Part shown: positions 33,038 through 42,076 of the stretch, piece by piece | Position numbering within the stretch: the first letter of the stretch is position 1 | Layout: each line of letters starts with the position of its first letter | Source: Saccharomonospora amisosensis | GTDB taxonomy: Bacteria; Actinomycetota; Actinomycetes; Mycobacteriales; Pseudonocardiaceae | Reading direction: 5' to 3' | Length of the DNA: 64,000 nucleotides | NCBI RefSeq assembly: GCF_011761185.1 | Contig: NZ_JAAOYM010000002.1 | Coordinates: 398,246 to 462,245 of the forward strand | Notes under the pieces: generated by a model | The model's database searches: none | What the model was told of the DNA's origin: nothing | Seen by the model: the letters and a program-made list of their open reading frames with translations, nothing else | Program-made: the position numbers and the translations under genes

Positions 33038-33835
33038 GTGGCCGCAGCGATCCGGGTCGGCCTCTCGACGGCCTCGGTGTGGCCGCTTCGCGCGGGCGAG
33101 GGCTTCGAGCTCGCCGCCGCGCTGGGGTACGACGGCGTCGAGGTCATGGTGTGGGCTGATCCGGAGAGTCAGAGCGTGTCCGCGCTTCGCAACCGCAGCC
33201 GCACCACCGGCATGCCGGTACTTTCCATCCACTCGCCGTCACTGTTGATCACCCAGCGGGTGTGGTCTCCGGACCCCGTGGTGCGGCTGCGCAGGTCCGT
33301 CGAGGCGGCTGTGGAGCTGGAGGCGCGGACCGTGGTGGTCCACCCGCCGTTTCGGTGGCAGCGCCGCTACGGCGACGCGTTCGCGGAGCTGCTCGTCGAG
33401 CTGGAGGAGGAGAGCGGGGTCGAGATCGCCGTGGAGAACATGTTCAAGGTGCGTCCCCCCGGTGGCGCCAAGACCAGCCGGATCTCGGCGTTTCGGCCCT
33501 CTATCGACCCGACCGACGTGGGCTACCGCCACTACACGCTGGACCTCTCGCACACCGCCGCCGCCGGGATGGACGCGATGCTGCTGGCCAAGCGGATGGG
33601 CGAGCGGCTCTCGCATGTGCACCTCGCCGATGGCACCGGCATCCCCAAGGACGAGCACCTGGTGCCGGGGCGGGGCAACCAGCCGTGCGCGCGGCTGCTG
33701 GAGCACCTGGTGGAGCACGGCTACTCCGGTCACGTCGTGCTCGAGGTCAACACTCGTGGCGCGAGGTACATGGCAAGGCGCGCGAAGGACCTCGCGGAGG
33801 CACTGCTGTTCACCCGCCTGCATCTTGGTCAGTAG
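33038..33835 (+). CDS. Sugar phosphate isomerase/epimerase family TIM-barrel protein
   Basis: The 265-residue protein matches the xylose-isomerase-like TIM-barrel family (AP endonuclease 2 superfamily). It has GLSTASVWPLRAGEGFELAA, HSPSLLI, VVVHPPFRWQ, EIAVENMFKV, YTLDLSHTAAAGMD and HVHLADGTGIPKDEHLVPG, which together supply the usual His, Glu and Asp metal ligands. The substrate is unknown. The homologue Rv0498 holds the same place in mycobacteria. The start is a GTG at 33038. Confidence 0.88.
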   Translation: MAAAIRVGLSTASVWPLRAGEGFELAAALGYDGVEVMVWADPESQSVSALRNRSRTTGMPVLSIHSPSLLITQRVWSPDPVVRLRRSVEAAVELEARTVVVHPPFRWQRRYGDAFAELLVELEEESGVEIAVENMFKVRPPGGAKTSRISAFRPSIDPTDVGYRHYTLDLSHTAAAGMDAMLLAKRMGERLSHVHLADGTGIPKDEHLVPGRGNQPCARLLEHLVEHGYSGHVVLEVNTRGARYMARRAKDLAEALLFTRLHLGQ

Positions 33836-33903
33836 GCGAGGCGAAGCGGCAGGCACCGCAATGCCGGGGGGAGAGCGATTCGTGCCTACTCACACGTACA
33901 GTC

Positions 33904-34836
33904 GTGCTCGTGGAGCCGCTGCGTTCGCTGATTCTCGCTGCCGCGGGCAGTGACAGCATCCGTCGTTTGGTAGCCACAGCGCCCGGTGCTCGTGGCGTGG
34001 TGGGCAGGTTCGTCGCGGGGGAGACCATCGGAGAGGCACTGCGGGCGGTGCGCGGGCTCGCCGACGACGGCAGGTGCGCGACTCTCGACTATCTCGGCGA
34101 GTACACCAGTGACGAGGAGCAGACCGAGCGGATCGTGCGCACCTACCTGCGGCTGCTCGACGAGCTGTACTCCAGCGGGCTCACCGCTCACGCCGAGGTG
34201 AGCGTGAAGCTGTCCGCGGTCACGGTCGGGGGCGATGCGCGGTTGGCTTTGCGTAACGCGGGCCGTATCTGCGCCGCCGCCGAGCAGTGCGGCACCACCG
34301 TGACCATCGACATGGAGGACCACACCACGACCGACGACACGTTGCGGGTGGTCACCGAACTGCGAAGGACGTGGCCTTCGGTGGGTGCGGTGTTGCAGTC
34401 GTACCTGCGGCGCACCGAGCAGGACGCCGTCGCGTTGTCGGGTAAGGGTTCGCGGGTGCGGCTGTGCAAGGGCGCGTACGCCGAACCTGCCGAGGTGGCG
34501 TTCACCCGCGCCCACGACGTCGACGTGAGCTACGTCCGTAACGCTAATGTGCTGCTCGAGGGCGGGGCGTACGCGATGTTCGCGACACACGACCCTCGGC
34601 TGGTCGAGGTGCTCGGGCAGCGAGTGCGCTGGTACGGACGGGAGCGGGGCAGCTACGAGTACCAGATGCTTTACGGGGTCCGGCCGGACGAGCAGCGTCG
34701 GCTGGCGGCGGAAGGGGAGACCGTGCGCGTGTACGTGCCGTTCGGGGAGCAGTGGTACGGCTACTTGATGCGGAGGTTGGCGGAGCGGCCCGCCAATACC
34801 GCATTCTTCCTCCGAGCGCTGGCCAGCCGTTCGTGA
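33904..34836 (+). CDS. Proline dehydrogenase
   Basis: The enzyme oxidises proline to pyrroline-5-carboxylate using FAD. The 310-residue protein has the PRODH barrel motifs: AEVSVKLSAVTVGGD, TVTIDMEDHTTTDDTL, VLQSYLRRTEQDAV, VRLCKGAYAEP, MFATHDPRLVEVL, YEYQMLYGVRPDEQ and VRVYVPFGEQWYGYLMRRL. It is the short monofunctional form; no P5C dehydrogenase gene is present in the window. The start is uncertain: GTG at 33904 or 33910, without a clear ribosome binding site. Its stop overlaps the thioesterase start. Confidence 0.92.
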   Translation: MLVEPLRSLILAAAGSDSIRRLVATAPGARGVVGRFVAGETIGEALRAVRGLADDGRCATLDYLGEYTSDEEQTERIVRTYLRLLDELYSSGLTAHAEVSVKLSAVTVGGDARLALRNAGRICAAAEQCGTTVTIDMEDHTTTDDTLRVVTELRRTWPSVGAVLQSYLRRTEQDAVALSGKGSRVRLCKGAYAEPAEVAFTRAHDVDVSYVRNANVLLEGGAYAMFATHDPRLVEVLGQRVRWYGRERGSYEYQMLYGVRPDEQRRLAAEGETVRVYVPFGEQWYGYLMRRLAERPANTAFFLRALASRS

Positions 34837-35663
34837 GCGCCGCGGAGCAGGAGGCCGCTCGGTTCGGAGAGGCCTGTGCCGTCCGTTCCCTCGGGGACGG
34901 CACCTTTACCGCGGACCTACGGTTCGAATGGTCCATCGGAGGTCACCCTCACGGGGGTTTCTTGTTGGCCCTGCTCGCCAACGCGGCGGGCAGGGCGCTG
35001 GCCGAGCGAGGCGAGCCGCCCGCCGACCCGATGGTGGTCAGCGCGGAGTTCCTGCGCGCACCCGCCGTGGGGCCCGCGCTGTTGCGTGCCGACATCCGCA
35101 AGATCGGGCGCAGGGCCACGGTGGTGGCGGTAGGTCTGGAGCAGCGAGGTCGAAGCTGCGTGGAGGGCAGGGTCACCGTGGGCAGGTTGCCGGTGCGACC
35201 GCCGGTGTGGACCGACGCACCCGCACTGCCCGCTGAACCGCCCCAAGGCGCCATCCCGCTGACCGGGGAGACATCGGAAGGCGTGTTCAACCTGGCGAGC
35301 GGTTGCGACGTGCGCATCGACCCGGCCACCGCGGGCTACCTGTCCGGCCGGACGGGCGACCCGCCTCGGCTGCGCCTGTGGGCGCGGCCGAGGGACGGTG
35401 AACCCGACCCGCTGTTCGCGTTGCTGGCCTGCGACATCAACCCGCCTGTGGTGTTCAACCTCGGCAGGTTCGGCTGGGCGCCTACAGCGCAACTGACCGC
35501 TCTGGTACGGACCCGGCCCTGCCCCGGTTGGCTGCGCGTGCACGTGGAGGCGCGGTCGGTGCAGGAAGGTTGGTTCGACTCCGACGCGGTCGTGGTGGAC
35601 GCCCAGGGCCGTATCGTCTGCCAGGCCAGGCAGCTGGCGCTGTCCCCGTCACCGAGCGGGTAG
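34833..35663 (+). CDS. Acyl-CoA thioesterase-like (TesB-type double hotdog) protein
   Basis: The 276-residue protein has a TesB-like layout: an N-terminal hotdog with FEWSIGGHPHGGFLLALLANAAGR and a C-terminal one with LACDINPPVVFNLGRFGWAP and GWLRVHVEARSVQEGWFDSD, followed by DAQGRIVCQARQLAL. Such proteins hydrolyse acyl-CoA thioesters or bind acyl chains. The GTG at 34833 overlaps the proline dehydrogenase stop by four bases, so both are translated together, although no shared pathway is known. Confidence 0.85.
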   Translation: MSAAEQEAARFGEACAVRSLGDGTFTADLRFEWSIGGHPHGGFLLALLANAAGRALAERGEPPADPMVVSAEFLRAPAVGPALLRADIRKIGRRATVVAVGLEQRGRSCVEGRVTVGRLPVRPPVWTDAPALPAEPPQGAIPLTGETSEGVFNLASGCDVRIDPATAGYLSGRTGDPPRLRLWARPRDGEPDPLFALLACDINPPVVFNLGRFGWAPTAQLTALVRTRPCPGWLRVHVEARSVQEGWFDSDAVVVDAQGRIVCQARQLALSPSPSG

Positions 35664-35706
35664 CCGGTTGCCCAGGTGGACACCCCGCTGCCTAGGCTTT
35701 GCGGCC

Positions 35707-36516
35707 ATGGGAACCATCGCGGTACTGGGTGCGGGAAAGATCGGCGAGGCGTTGCTGTCCGGGCTGATCAGCGCGGGAAAGTCCGCCGAGGAACTGCTGT
35801 TCACCGAGCGGCATCCCGAGCGTGCGGCCGAGTTGACCGAGCGCTACGGCATCGCGTCGGTGGGCGTCACCGAGGCGGCCAAGCGGGCCGAGGTGCTGGT
35901 CGTGGCGGTCAAGCCGCAGGACATCGAGCCGTTGCTGGCCGAACTCGCGCCACTGGTCGGTCCCGGCTCGTTGGTGGTCTCGCTGTGCGCAGGGCTGCCG
36001 ACCACGCTGTACGAGCGCAGGCTGCCCGATGCGGTGCCGGTGGTTCGGGCTATGCCCAACACCCCGATGCTGGTCGGTGAGGCGATGAGCGCGGTTTCTC
36101 CCGGCAGGTACGCCACCGCGGAGCACGTGCGGACCGTGGAGGACATGCTGCGTTCGGTCGGCAAGGTCGTCGAGGTCCCCGAGGCGCAGCAGGACGCGGT
36201 CACCGCGCTGTCGGGCTCCGGGCCCGCCTACTTCTTCTACCTGGTCGAGGCGATGATCGACGCGGGCATTCTGCTGGGGCTGCCCAGGGCCGTAGCCGAG
36301 CAACTGATCGTGCAGTCCGCGGTGGGGGCCGCCAAGATGCTAGCGCAGGGCAGTGAGCACCCCGTGTTGCTGCGTGAGGCCGTGACCTCCCCCGCGGGCA
36401 CCACCATCAACGCCATCAGGGAGTTGGAGCGACACGGCGTACGCGCCGCACTGCTGGCCGCCATTGAGGCTGCGAGGGACCGATCGGTGGAACTGGGCAG
36501 GGCCCACGAGGCCTGA
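35707..36516 (+). CDS. proC: Pyrroline-5-carboxylate reductase
   Basis: ProC reduces pyrroline-5-carboxylate to proline, the last step of proline synthesis. The 269-residue protein has the NAD(P) motif VLGAGKIGEALLSGL, VVAVKPQDIEPLLAEL, RAMPNTPMLVGEAMSA, TALSGSGPAYFFYLVEAMID and VTSPAGTTINAIRELE. The ATG at 35707 gives the normal length. Having it beside a proline dehydrogenase gene puts both directions of the proline/P5C step in one block. Confidence 0.96.
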   Translation: MGTIAVLGAGKIGEALLSGLISAGKSAEELLFTERHPERAAELTERYGIASVGVTEAAKRAEVLVVAVKPQDIEPLLAELAPLVGPGSLVVSLCAGLPTTLYERRLPDAVPVVRAMPNTPMLVGEAMSAVSPGRYATAEHVRTVEDMLRSVGKVVEVPEAQQDAVTALSGSGPAYFFYLVEAMIDAGILLGLPRAVAEQLIVQSAVGAAKMLAQGSEHPVLLREAVTSPAGTTINAIRELERHGVRAALLAAIEAARDRSVELGRAHEA

Positions 36517-36599
36517 CCGGCACCGTCGCTGGAGTCAATCCCCTCGACAGGCGTCGCACTGGCCCCACCTGTCCCGCTACCCTCGGCGTCAGCACGTGC

Positions 36600-36640
36600 G
36601 TGTCGGTACCGCTCGGTGGGGAAGCCGAGCGGCACGACAC
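36600..36640 (+). terminator. Long two-part hairpin between proC and the HTH gene
   Basis: An inner stem CCGCTCGG (36609-36616) with CCGAGCGG (36625-36632) closes an eight-base loop. An outer stem GTGTCG (36600-36605) with CGACAC (36635-36640) extends it across a 3x2 internal loop. It most likely ends the proC transcript, but lying 27 bases before the next start it could also act as a structured leader. Confidence 0.6.
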
Positions 36641-36666
36641 GTGCCGAAGGGGCACGGTGAATTGTT

Positions 36667-36882
36667 ATGTCGCCGAGCAGGAAAGAAGACGTGCCGGGGC
36701 CCCGGCAGGTCCAGTTCCTGACCGTAGCCGAGGTGGCCGCGCTGATGCGGGTGTCGAAGATGACCGTCTATCGGCTCGTGCACTCGGGAGAACTGCCCGC
36801 CGTCCGGGTCGGCAAGTCCTTCCGAGTGCCGGAAAAGGCTGTGCACGACTACCTGGACAACGCTTACTTCGACGTTGGGTAG
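36667..36882 (+). CDS. Excisionase-family (MerR/BldC-like) helix-turn-helix protein (Rv0500A-like)
   Basis: The 71-residue protein is almost all one winged helix-turn-helix: FLTVAEVAALMRVSKMTVYR, then LVHSGELPAVRVGKSFRVPE and AVHDYLDNAYFDVG. It resembles excisionase-type DNA-binding domains, but in actinobacteria this conserved copy sits beside bS22 and is not linked to a phage. It differs clearly from the BldC copy at 61817-62026. Its targets are unknown. The start ATG at 36667 has no strong ribosome binding site. Confidence 0.85.
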   Translation: MSPSRKEDVPGPRQVQFLTVAEVAALMRVSKMTVYRLVHSGELPAVRVGKSFRVPEKAVHDYLDNAYFDVG

Positions 36883-36953
36883 GCCTCGCAAAGGCCACGA
36901 GCGGCGACGGGTAACCTGGTAGGTCGTTCGTGACCGACCGTTGAGGAGCGCCT

Positions 36954-37055
36954 GTGGGCTCGGTGATCAAGAAGCGCCGTAAGCGTATGTCCAAGAAGAA
37001 GCACCGCAAACTGCTTCGCCGCACCCGGGTGCAGCGCCGCAAGCAGGGCAAGTGA
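36954..37055 (+). CDS. Small ribosomal subunit protein bS22 (33 residues, AURKAIP1/COX24-like)
   Basis: The tiny frame encodes 33 residues, 17 of them Lys or Arg, beginning [19 protein letters not shown]. This sequence is nearly invariant in actinobacteria (Rv0500B) and was found as protein bS22 in the mycobacterial 30S subunit near the decoding centre. It carries the COX24/AURKAIP1 motif. The start is a GTG at 36954 with GAGGAG six bases upstream. A weak hairpin (37065-37081) follows the stop. Confidence 0.95.
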   Translation: MGSVIKKRRKRMSKKKHRKLLRRTRVQRRKQGK

Positions 37056-37209
37056 CGCGCTGAAGCCCGGCCTGTGCGGGCGCGGGGTCCGCGAGGCGTG
37101 ACCGCCGTCAACAACAGGTTATAGCCGGTTCGTTCACGTCCGGTTCGCCAGTACCATTCGAACTGTCTCGTCCGATCCGCCACCAGACCTGCCTCTTCGC
37201 GGGGGTGCG

Positions 37210-38244
37210 ATGCCGTCGAAAGCCGTCCTCATCACCGGGGTGGCCGGTGAGCTGGGTGGGCGGCTCCTCGCGCGGTTGGGCAACAGCCCGGACCTCGAAC
37301 GGGTCATTGGTGTCGACACGGCACCGCCGCGCGAGGACGTGCTGCGTCGCATGGGCAGAGCCGAGTTCGTGCGCGCCGACATCCGGAACCCGCTCATAGC
37401 GAAGATCATCGCCTCCTCGGAGGTCGACACCGTCGTGCACGCGGCCACCACGTCGCATCCGGCGGAACCCGGTCGGCGCAGGGCGATCAAGGAAGTCAAC
37501 GTCATTGGCACGATGCGGCTGCTGGCCGCGTGTCAACGCTCGCCGCGCGTGGGCAAGTTGGTCGTCAAGTCCACGGCCGCGGTGTACGGAGCTGGGCCGC
37601 GCTCGCAGGCGGTGTTCACCGAGGACTCGGAGCTGAGCGGCTCGGCATCGAGCGGCTACGCCAAGGACGCCGTCGAGATGGAGGGCTACGTGCGTGGTCT
37701 CTCCCGCCGCCGCCCGGACATCGACATGACCGTGCTGCGGTTCGTCAATGTCGTGGGTCCGGACATCGACACGGTGTTCTCGCGGTACTTCGCGATGCCG
37801 GTCGTGCCGACCGTGCTCGGTTTCGACGCGCGGCTGCAACTGCTGCACGCCTGCGACGCGCTCGGCATCCTCGAACACGCGACACTGCACGACCGGCCGG
37901 GCGTGTTCAACGCCGCCTCCGACGGGGTAATAACGCTGGGGCAGGCGATCCGTCGAGCGGGTCGAGTTGAACTGCCCGTGCTCCGCAACGCGATGCCCGT
38001 GCTGGGCAGGATGCTTCGGGGCGCCAGGGTGGTCGACTTCTCCTCCGACCAGGTGCGGCTGCTCAATTTCGGGCGCGTCGTGGACAACACGAAGCTGAAG
38101 CAGGAGTTCGGCTACACCCCCAGCTGGACGACACGGGAAGCCTTCGACGACTACGTGCAGGGCAGGGGACTGCGGTCGGTTGTCGATGGGCAGCGGCTAG
38201 CGAGACTGGTTACAACGGTCGACGCTTGGAGGGCGAAGCTGTGA
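37210..38244 (+). CDS. NAD-dependent epimerase/dehydratase-like protein (Rv0501-like)
   Basis: The 344-residue extended SDR has the Rossmann motif ITGVAGELGGRLLARL and VVHAATTSHP, and KSTAAVYGAG in place of the usual serine motif. At the catalytic site it reads SGYAKDAVEMEGY, so the tyrosine is present but the usual lysine four residues later is an alanine; a lysine sits at +2. Classical epimerase chemistry is therefore doubtful. The GTGA overlap with the following acyltransferase gene suggests a joint envelope-lipid role (inference). Confidence 0.85.
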   Translation: MPSKAVLITGVAGELGGRLLARLGNSPDLERVIGVDTAPPREDVLRRMGRAEFVRADIRNPLIAKIIASSEVDTVVHAATTSHPAEPGRRRAIKEVNVIGTMRLLAACQRSPRVGKLVVKSTAAVYGAGPRSQAVFTEDSELSGSASSGYAKDAVEMEGYVRGLSRRRPDIDMTVLRFVNVVGPDIDTVFSRYFAMPVVPTVLGFDARLQLLHACDALGILEHATLHDRPGVFNAASDGVITLGQAIRRAGRVELPVLRNAMPVLGRMLRGARVVDFSSDQVRLLNFGRVVDNTKLKQEFGYTPSWTTREAFDDYVQGRGLRSVVDGQRLARLVTTVDAWRAKL

Positions 38245-39206
38245 CTTCCGGCAGCTCGGCGCGGGTCATCCCGCTGCACCGGGGCAGGAGCGCACCGAGA
38301 GGCACCGTGCGGTCCGATCGCGACGCGCCGGTGGTGACGCTGCCGACGTCGCAGGACAAGGGTCCGTTGCCCGCCGATCCGGTAGCGAGGGTGCTGACTT
38401 TCCTGCGGCACCGCCTCACCGGGGACTATCCGGTGGACGAGTTCGGATTCGACGTCGAACTCACCGAGACCCTGCTGCTGCCGCCGCTGCGGGTGCTGTA
38501 CGACAACTGGTTCCGGGTGCGCACGCATGGGGTGGAGAACCTGCCGCGGCGTGGAGGCGCGCTGCTGGTGAGCAACCACTCGGGTGTGCTCCCGATCGAT
38601 GCGATCATGATGGGGCTCGCCGTCCACGACGAGCATCCGGAGCACCGCTACCTGCGGATGCTCGGCGCCGACCTAGTGTTCAAGACCCCGCTGTTGAGCA
38701 TGCTCGCGCGCAAGTCGGGGCAGACGCTCGCGTGCCACCCTGACGCGGAGCGACTGCTGCGTGCGGGTGAGCTGGTGGGTGTCTGGCCGGAGGGGTTCAA
38801 GGGCGTCGGCAAGCCGTTCTCGGCCCGCTACAAGTTGCAGCGGTTCGGCCGAGGCGGGTTCGTGTCGGCGGCGCTTCGCACCGGCGTGCCGATCATCCCG
38901 TGTGCCATCGTCGGCGCCGAGGAGATCTACCCCAAGATCGGCGACATCCGGCCGCTGGCTCGGCTGCTTGGCCTGCCGTACTTCCCCGTGACGCCGTTCT
39001 TCCCGCTGCTCGGCGCACTCGGTACGGTCCCGCTGCCCACCAAGTGGCACATCGAATTCGGTGAACCGATCCGCACAGACACCTACGATGCCGGCGCCGA
39101 CGACGACCAGATGTTGGTGCTGAACCTCACCGACCAGGTCCGCGAGGCGATCCAGCACATGCTTTACCGCAGGTTGGCGCAGCGGCGCGGCATCTTTCGG
39201 GGTTGA
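38241..39206 (+). CDS. PlsC-type lysophospholipid acyltransferase (Rv0502-like)
   Basis: The 321-residue protein has an N-terminal extension of about 90 residues, then the acyltransferase motifs: VSNHSGVLPIDAIMM (the His and Asp of the HX4-5D box), VWPEGFKGVGKPFSARYKLQ and IIPCAIVGAEEIYPKIGDIR. It probably acylates a glycerolipid at the membrane. I chose the GTG at 38241, which overlaps the epimerase stop and has GGAGGG about seven bases upstream; a TTG at 38226 is possible. It is convergent with the HAD phosphatase gene. Confidence 0.88.
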   Translation: MTSGSSARVIPLHRGRSAPRGTVRSDRDAPVVTLPTSQDKGPLPADPVARVLTFLRHRLTGDYPVDEFGFDVELTETLLLPPLRVLYDNWFRVRTHGVENLPRRGGALLVSNHSGVLPIDAIMMGLAVHDEHPEHRYLRMLGADLVFKTPLLSMLARKSGQTLACHPDAERLLRAGELVGVWPEGFKGVGKPFSARYKLQRFGRGGFVSAALRTGVPIIPCAIVGAEEIYPKIGDIRPLARLLGLPYFPVTPFFPLLGALGTVPLPTKWHIEFGEPIRTDTYDAGADDDQMLVLNLTDQVREAIQHMLYRRLAQRRGIFRG

Positions 39207-39225
39207 CCCGGACCCTTCGAGGCCG

Positions 39226-40173
39226 CTACGCGGCGCGCCTGCGGTAGGCGAGTCCGGCGGCGACCGCCCCCGCCAGCGCTCCGGCGCCGAGCACGGACGG
39301 CACGCCGATCTTGGCGGCCTTGCGCCCGGTGCGGAAGTCGCGGATCTCCCAGCCGCGCTCCCTCGCGGTCTCGCGCAGCCCCGCGTCGGGGTTCACCGCG
39401 ACAGCCGTGCCGACCACAGAGAGCATGGGAACGTCGTTCTGTGAGTCCGAGTAGGCGGTGCAGCGCTTCAGGTTGAGCCCCTCTCGCGCCGCCAGTGCCC
39501 GTACCGCGTGTGCTTTGGCCCTGCCGTGCAGCAGGTCGCCGACGAGCCTGCCGGTGTAGACGCCGTCCACGTTCTCGGCGACCGTGCCGAGTGCCCCTGT
39601 GAGGCCCAGCCGTCTCGCGATGATCGCGGCCAGCTCGACCGGTGTCGCCGTGACCAGCCAGACCCGCTGGCCCGCGTCGAGGTGCAACTGGGCGAGCGCC
39701 CTCGTGCCTGCCCAGATCTTGTCGGCCATCAGCTCGTCGTAGATCTCCTCGCCGATGGCCACCATTTCCTCGACCGTGCGGCCTGCCACGAACGACAACG
39801 CCTGCTCACGGCTGGACTGCACGCCCTGTTTGCTCTCCCTGCCACCGACCCGGAACTTGACCTGCTGCCACGCGAAGCCAGCGAGGTCGGAGGTGGTGAA
39901 GTACTTGCGCGCCGCGAGTCCCCTCGCGAAGTGGAAGATCGAGGCGCCGATCATCATCGTGTTGTCCACGTCGAAGAACGCCGCCGCGGTCAGGTCCGGC
40001 GGGGCAGGCGGTGGAGGTGGCTGCCGCTCCTCGTCGTCGCCGCTTTCGAGCTCGATGGTGGCCACCGGCGCGGCGGATTCCATCGCGACAGCGGCGTCGG
40101 CAGAAGCCTCACCCGCCAGCGCCGCGAGGCGCTCACGGTCCTTCCCGCGGCCGGCCAACCACGACACGCGCAC
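39226..40173 (-). CDS. HAD-IB family phosphatase (SerB1/Rv0505c-like), membrane-anchored
   Basis: The 315-residue protein has HAD motif [21 protein letters not shown] (about residue 64), motif [11 protein letters not shown], motif III with the lysine in [11 protein letters not shown], and motif [14 protein letters not shown]. The C-terminus has a hydrophobic segment ([20 protein letters not shown]) and a basic tail, and the N-terminus is acidic and proline-rich. Phosphoserine phosphatase is the common annotation, but related proteins dephosphorylate lipids, which the membrane tail and the acyltransferase neighbour would also fit. Confidence 0.85.
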   Translation of the reverse strand: MRVSWLAGRGKDRERLAALAGEASADAAVAMESAAPVATIELESGDDEERQPPPPPAPPDLTAAAFFDVDNTMMIGASIFHFARGLAARKYFTTSDLAGFAWQQVKFRVGGRESKQGVQSSREQALSFVAGRTVEEMVAIGEEIYDELMADKIWAGTRALAQLHLDAGQRVWLVTATPVELAAIIARRLGLTGALGTVAENVDGVYTGRLVGDLLHGRAKAHAVRALAAREGLNLKRCTAYSDSQNDVPMLSVVGTAVAVNPDAGLRETARERGWEIRDFRTGRKAAKIGVPSVLGAGALAGAVAAGLAYRRRAA

Positions 40174-40244
40174 CGCCTCCAGATCTTCACACTGTGCTCA
40201 GCACCCGCTCACAGAGTATCGAGAACGTCGCCAGCACCGGAGAG

Positions 40245-41321
40245 CTATCCGATCCCGACTTCCGGTAAGCCGGGCAACAGCGGCGGGATCGTCACCGGCG
40301 GTCGCGGTGGCGGTGAGCCGTCCGGCAGCCGCGGCATCGTCGGGGTGGGGACCGGCGGCCCGTACACGGTGGTGCTCGAGGTCACCGGCGAGGCGGTCGG
40401 TAGCGGCGAGGCGGTAGGCACCGGTTCCCGCAGTACGGCCAGTGTGTTCTCGGTCCGCTCGTCGTCCGGGGTGGGTCGCGGTGGTGGCGGCAGCGGTGGT
40501 CCGGGATCGGTCCGGGTGCCGGGAGGTTCGGCGGGCGGTGTGCCGCAGGCTCCGGTGGCTGGAATCGCGCCGATGTCGTCGAAGTCGCCGGACGTGATCT
40601 GCGCACAGTCCATCCTCGCCGCCAGTGCCGTGGCTCGCCGTTCGATCCGCGAGAGCAGGGTGCGCGGCGCCGCCGGTTCCTCGGGAAGCGTGGGGCTCAG
40701 CAGCGCAAGCTTGGCCGCCTGCTCGTTCGCCCACTGTCGAAGCGGGCTGAGCTGCCGCCCTCCCGTGCTGGTGGCCACGGCGGTGAGGCCGGAGGTACCT
40801 GCCGCCGCCTCGTCGGTGAAGTCGTCGAACGCGATCGCGTAGTTGTGCCGCGCCCGCTCGCCGCTTTCCACCAGCAGCGCGAGTTCCGCCAGCCGCAGTT
40901 CGGCGTACTCGAGGTGCTTAAGCGCCCTGCTCTCGTCGTCGAGCGTGAGCTGGATGACGGCGGCCTCGCGGGCCCGTTTGACGTCGTAGAGTGCCTCTCC
41001 AGGCAGCGAGTTCGCCGAGAGCACCAGCGCGAGTCCGGAAACGGCGGTGACCACGGCCGTCGCCGCGGTGATCACCGCGGTCAGCCGGGGCTTGCGCTTC
41101 ACCCTGCGAAGGTCGGGGGTGACGCGGTCGGCGATGCGGGCACGTGCGTCACCGCTCAGCGAGGCGGTGTCGCCCTCGCCCAGCCGCCGCAGCGCTGCCA
41201 CGACGGCGAGTTCGGTCCCGAACTCCGAGTCGTCGCCGGTATCGACCGCGCGAGCGAAACGCTCGTCCTCGCGTCGCCTGGCTCGCGACCAGGGGGGCAC
41301 TCTCACCTCGCCCGCCTCCAC
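40245..41321 (-). CDS. DUF5667 membrane protein, putative anti-sigma factor (RsbN-like)
   Basis: The 358-residue protein has a cytoplasmic N-terminus of about 78 residues, one membrane helix (about 79-103) and an extracellular DUF5667 domain with SANSLPGEALYDVKRAREAA and LKHLEYAELRLAELALLVES. It ends in a long Pro/Thr-rich tail. It lies 92 bases downstream of the ECF sigma gene on the same strand. Streptomyces bldN is likewise followed by the membrane anti-sigma gene rsbN. Anti-sigma function is therefore inferred from topology and position. Confidence 0.72.
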   Translation of the reverse strand: MEAGEVRVPPWSRARRREDERFARAVDTGDDSEFGTELAVVAALRRLGEGDTASLSGDARARIADRVTPDLRRVKRKPRLTAVITAATAVVTAVSGLALVLSANSLPGEALYDVKRAREAAVIQLTLDDESRALKHLEYAELRLAELALLVESGERARHNYAIAFDDFTDEAAAGTSGLTAVATSTGGRQLSPLRQWANEQAAKLALLSPTLPEEPAAPRTLLSRIERRATALAARMDCAQITSGDFDDIGAIPATGACGTPPAEPPGTRTDPGPPLPPPPRPTPDDERTENTLAVLREPVPTASPLPTASPVTSSTTVYGPPVPTPTMPRLPDGSPPPRPPVTIPPLLPGLPEVGIG

Positions 41322-41413
41322 GCAGTCGTCACCGAATCTTTTGCCTGAGTAACGATCAGTTGGTACGCGCGGTTACGGCTGTGGGCACGGCGAGTACAGG
41401 CCGCGCGGCGGGC

Positions 41414-42076
41414 TCAGCGCACTCCGGAAGGCAACAGCTTGGCGAGCCTGCGAACGGCCCTGTGCTGCAGCGCCTTGACCGCACCCTCGTTGCGCTGCAT
41501 GATCGCGGCGGTCTCGGCTACCGAGTAGCCCTGGATGAACCGCAGGATGATGCACTCGCGCTGGTCGTCACCGAGGTCGGCGATGCTGCGCAACAGTTCG
41601 TCGCTGGTGGTTTTGCTGATCACCTGTTGCTCCGGTCCTGGGGCCTCGCTTCCTCGCGAGCCCGGCTCTGCCACCTCGTCGGTGACGATCTCGAGCCGGT
41701 ACCGGCTCGACTTGACGTGGTCGAACACCAGGTTGCGGGCGATCGTGGTGAACCACGCGCCCACGTCACGGCCCTGGTAGGAGATCGAGGTGATTCGGCG
41801 CAGCGCGCGCAGGAACGTCTCGCTGGTCACGTCCTCGGCGAGGTGCCGGTCGCCGACCCGCAGCAGGACATACCGGTAAACCCAGTCCACGTAGCGGTCG
41901 TAGAGCTTGCCGAAAGCGGCCGTGTCGCCGCGCTGGGCGGCTCGCACCAGCTCCCAGTTCTCCGCTACGGCGGCATCCCGGGGCTCGGTCTGCTCGCGTT
42001 CGGCCGGTGCGGGCGCATCGACGGCCCGAAGCCTCGCGGGTGCGGGACCAGCCGCAACAGCGATCGGCATGCTCAC
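41414..42076 (-). CDS. bldN: ECF RNA polymerase sigma factor, BldN-like
   Basis: The 220-residue protein has sigma region 2 (AAFGKLYDRYVDWVYRYVLL, AEDVTSETFLRAL, AWFTTIARNLVFDHVKS) and region 4 (DDQRECIILRFIQGYSVAET, then NEGAVKALQHRAVRRLAKL). An N-terminal extension of about 45 residues precedes region 2, as in BldN, whose precursor is processed. I chose the GTG at 42076, eight bases after GGAGGAGG; an upstream start at 42127 is possible. Its place beside the glutaredoxin-rex-hem block matches Streptomyces bldN, but orthology needs a tree. Confidence 0.75.
   Translation of the reverse strand: MSMPIAVAAGPAPARLRAVDAPAPAEREQTEPRDAAVAENWELVRAAQRGDTAAFGKLYDRYVDWVYRYVLLRVGDRHLAEDVTSETFLRALRRITSISYQGRDVGAWFTTIARNLVFDHVKSSRYRLEIVTDEVAEPGSRGSEAPGPEQQVISKTTSDELLRSIADLGDDQRECIILRFIQGYSVAETAAIMQRNEGAVKALQHRAVRRLAKLLPSGVR

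Noticed and set aside
36667..36882. Excisionase of an integrated phage or plasmid.
   Set aside because: No integrase or attachment repeats are nearby, and the gene is a conserved chromosomal neighbour of bS22 in actinobacteria.
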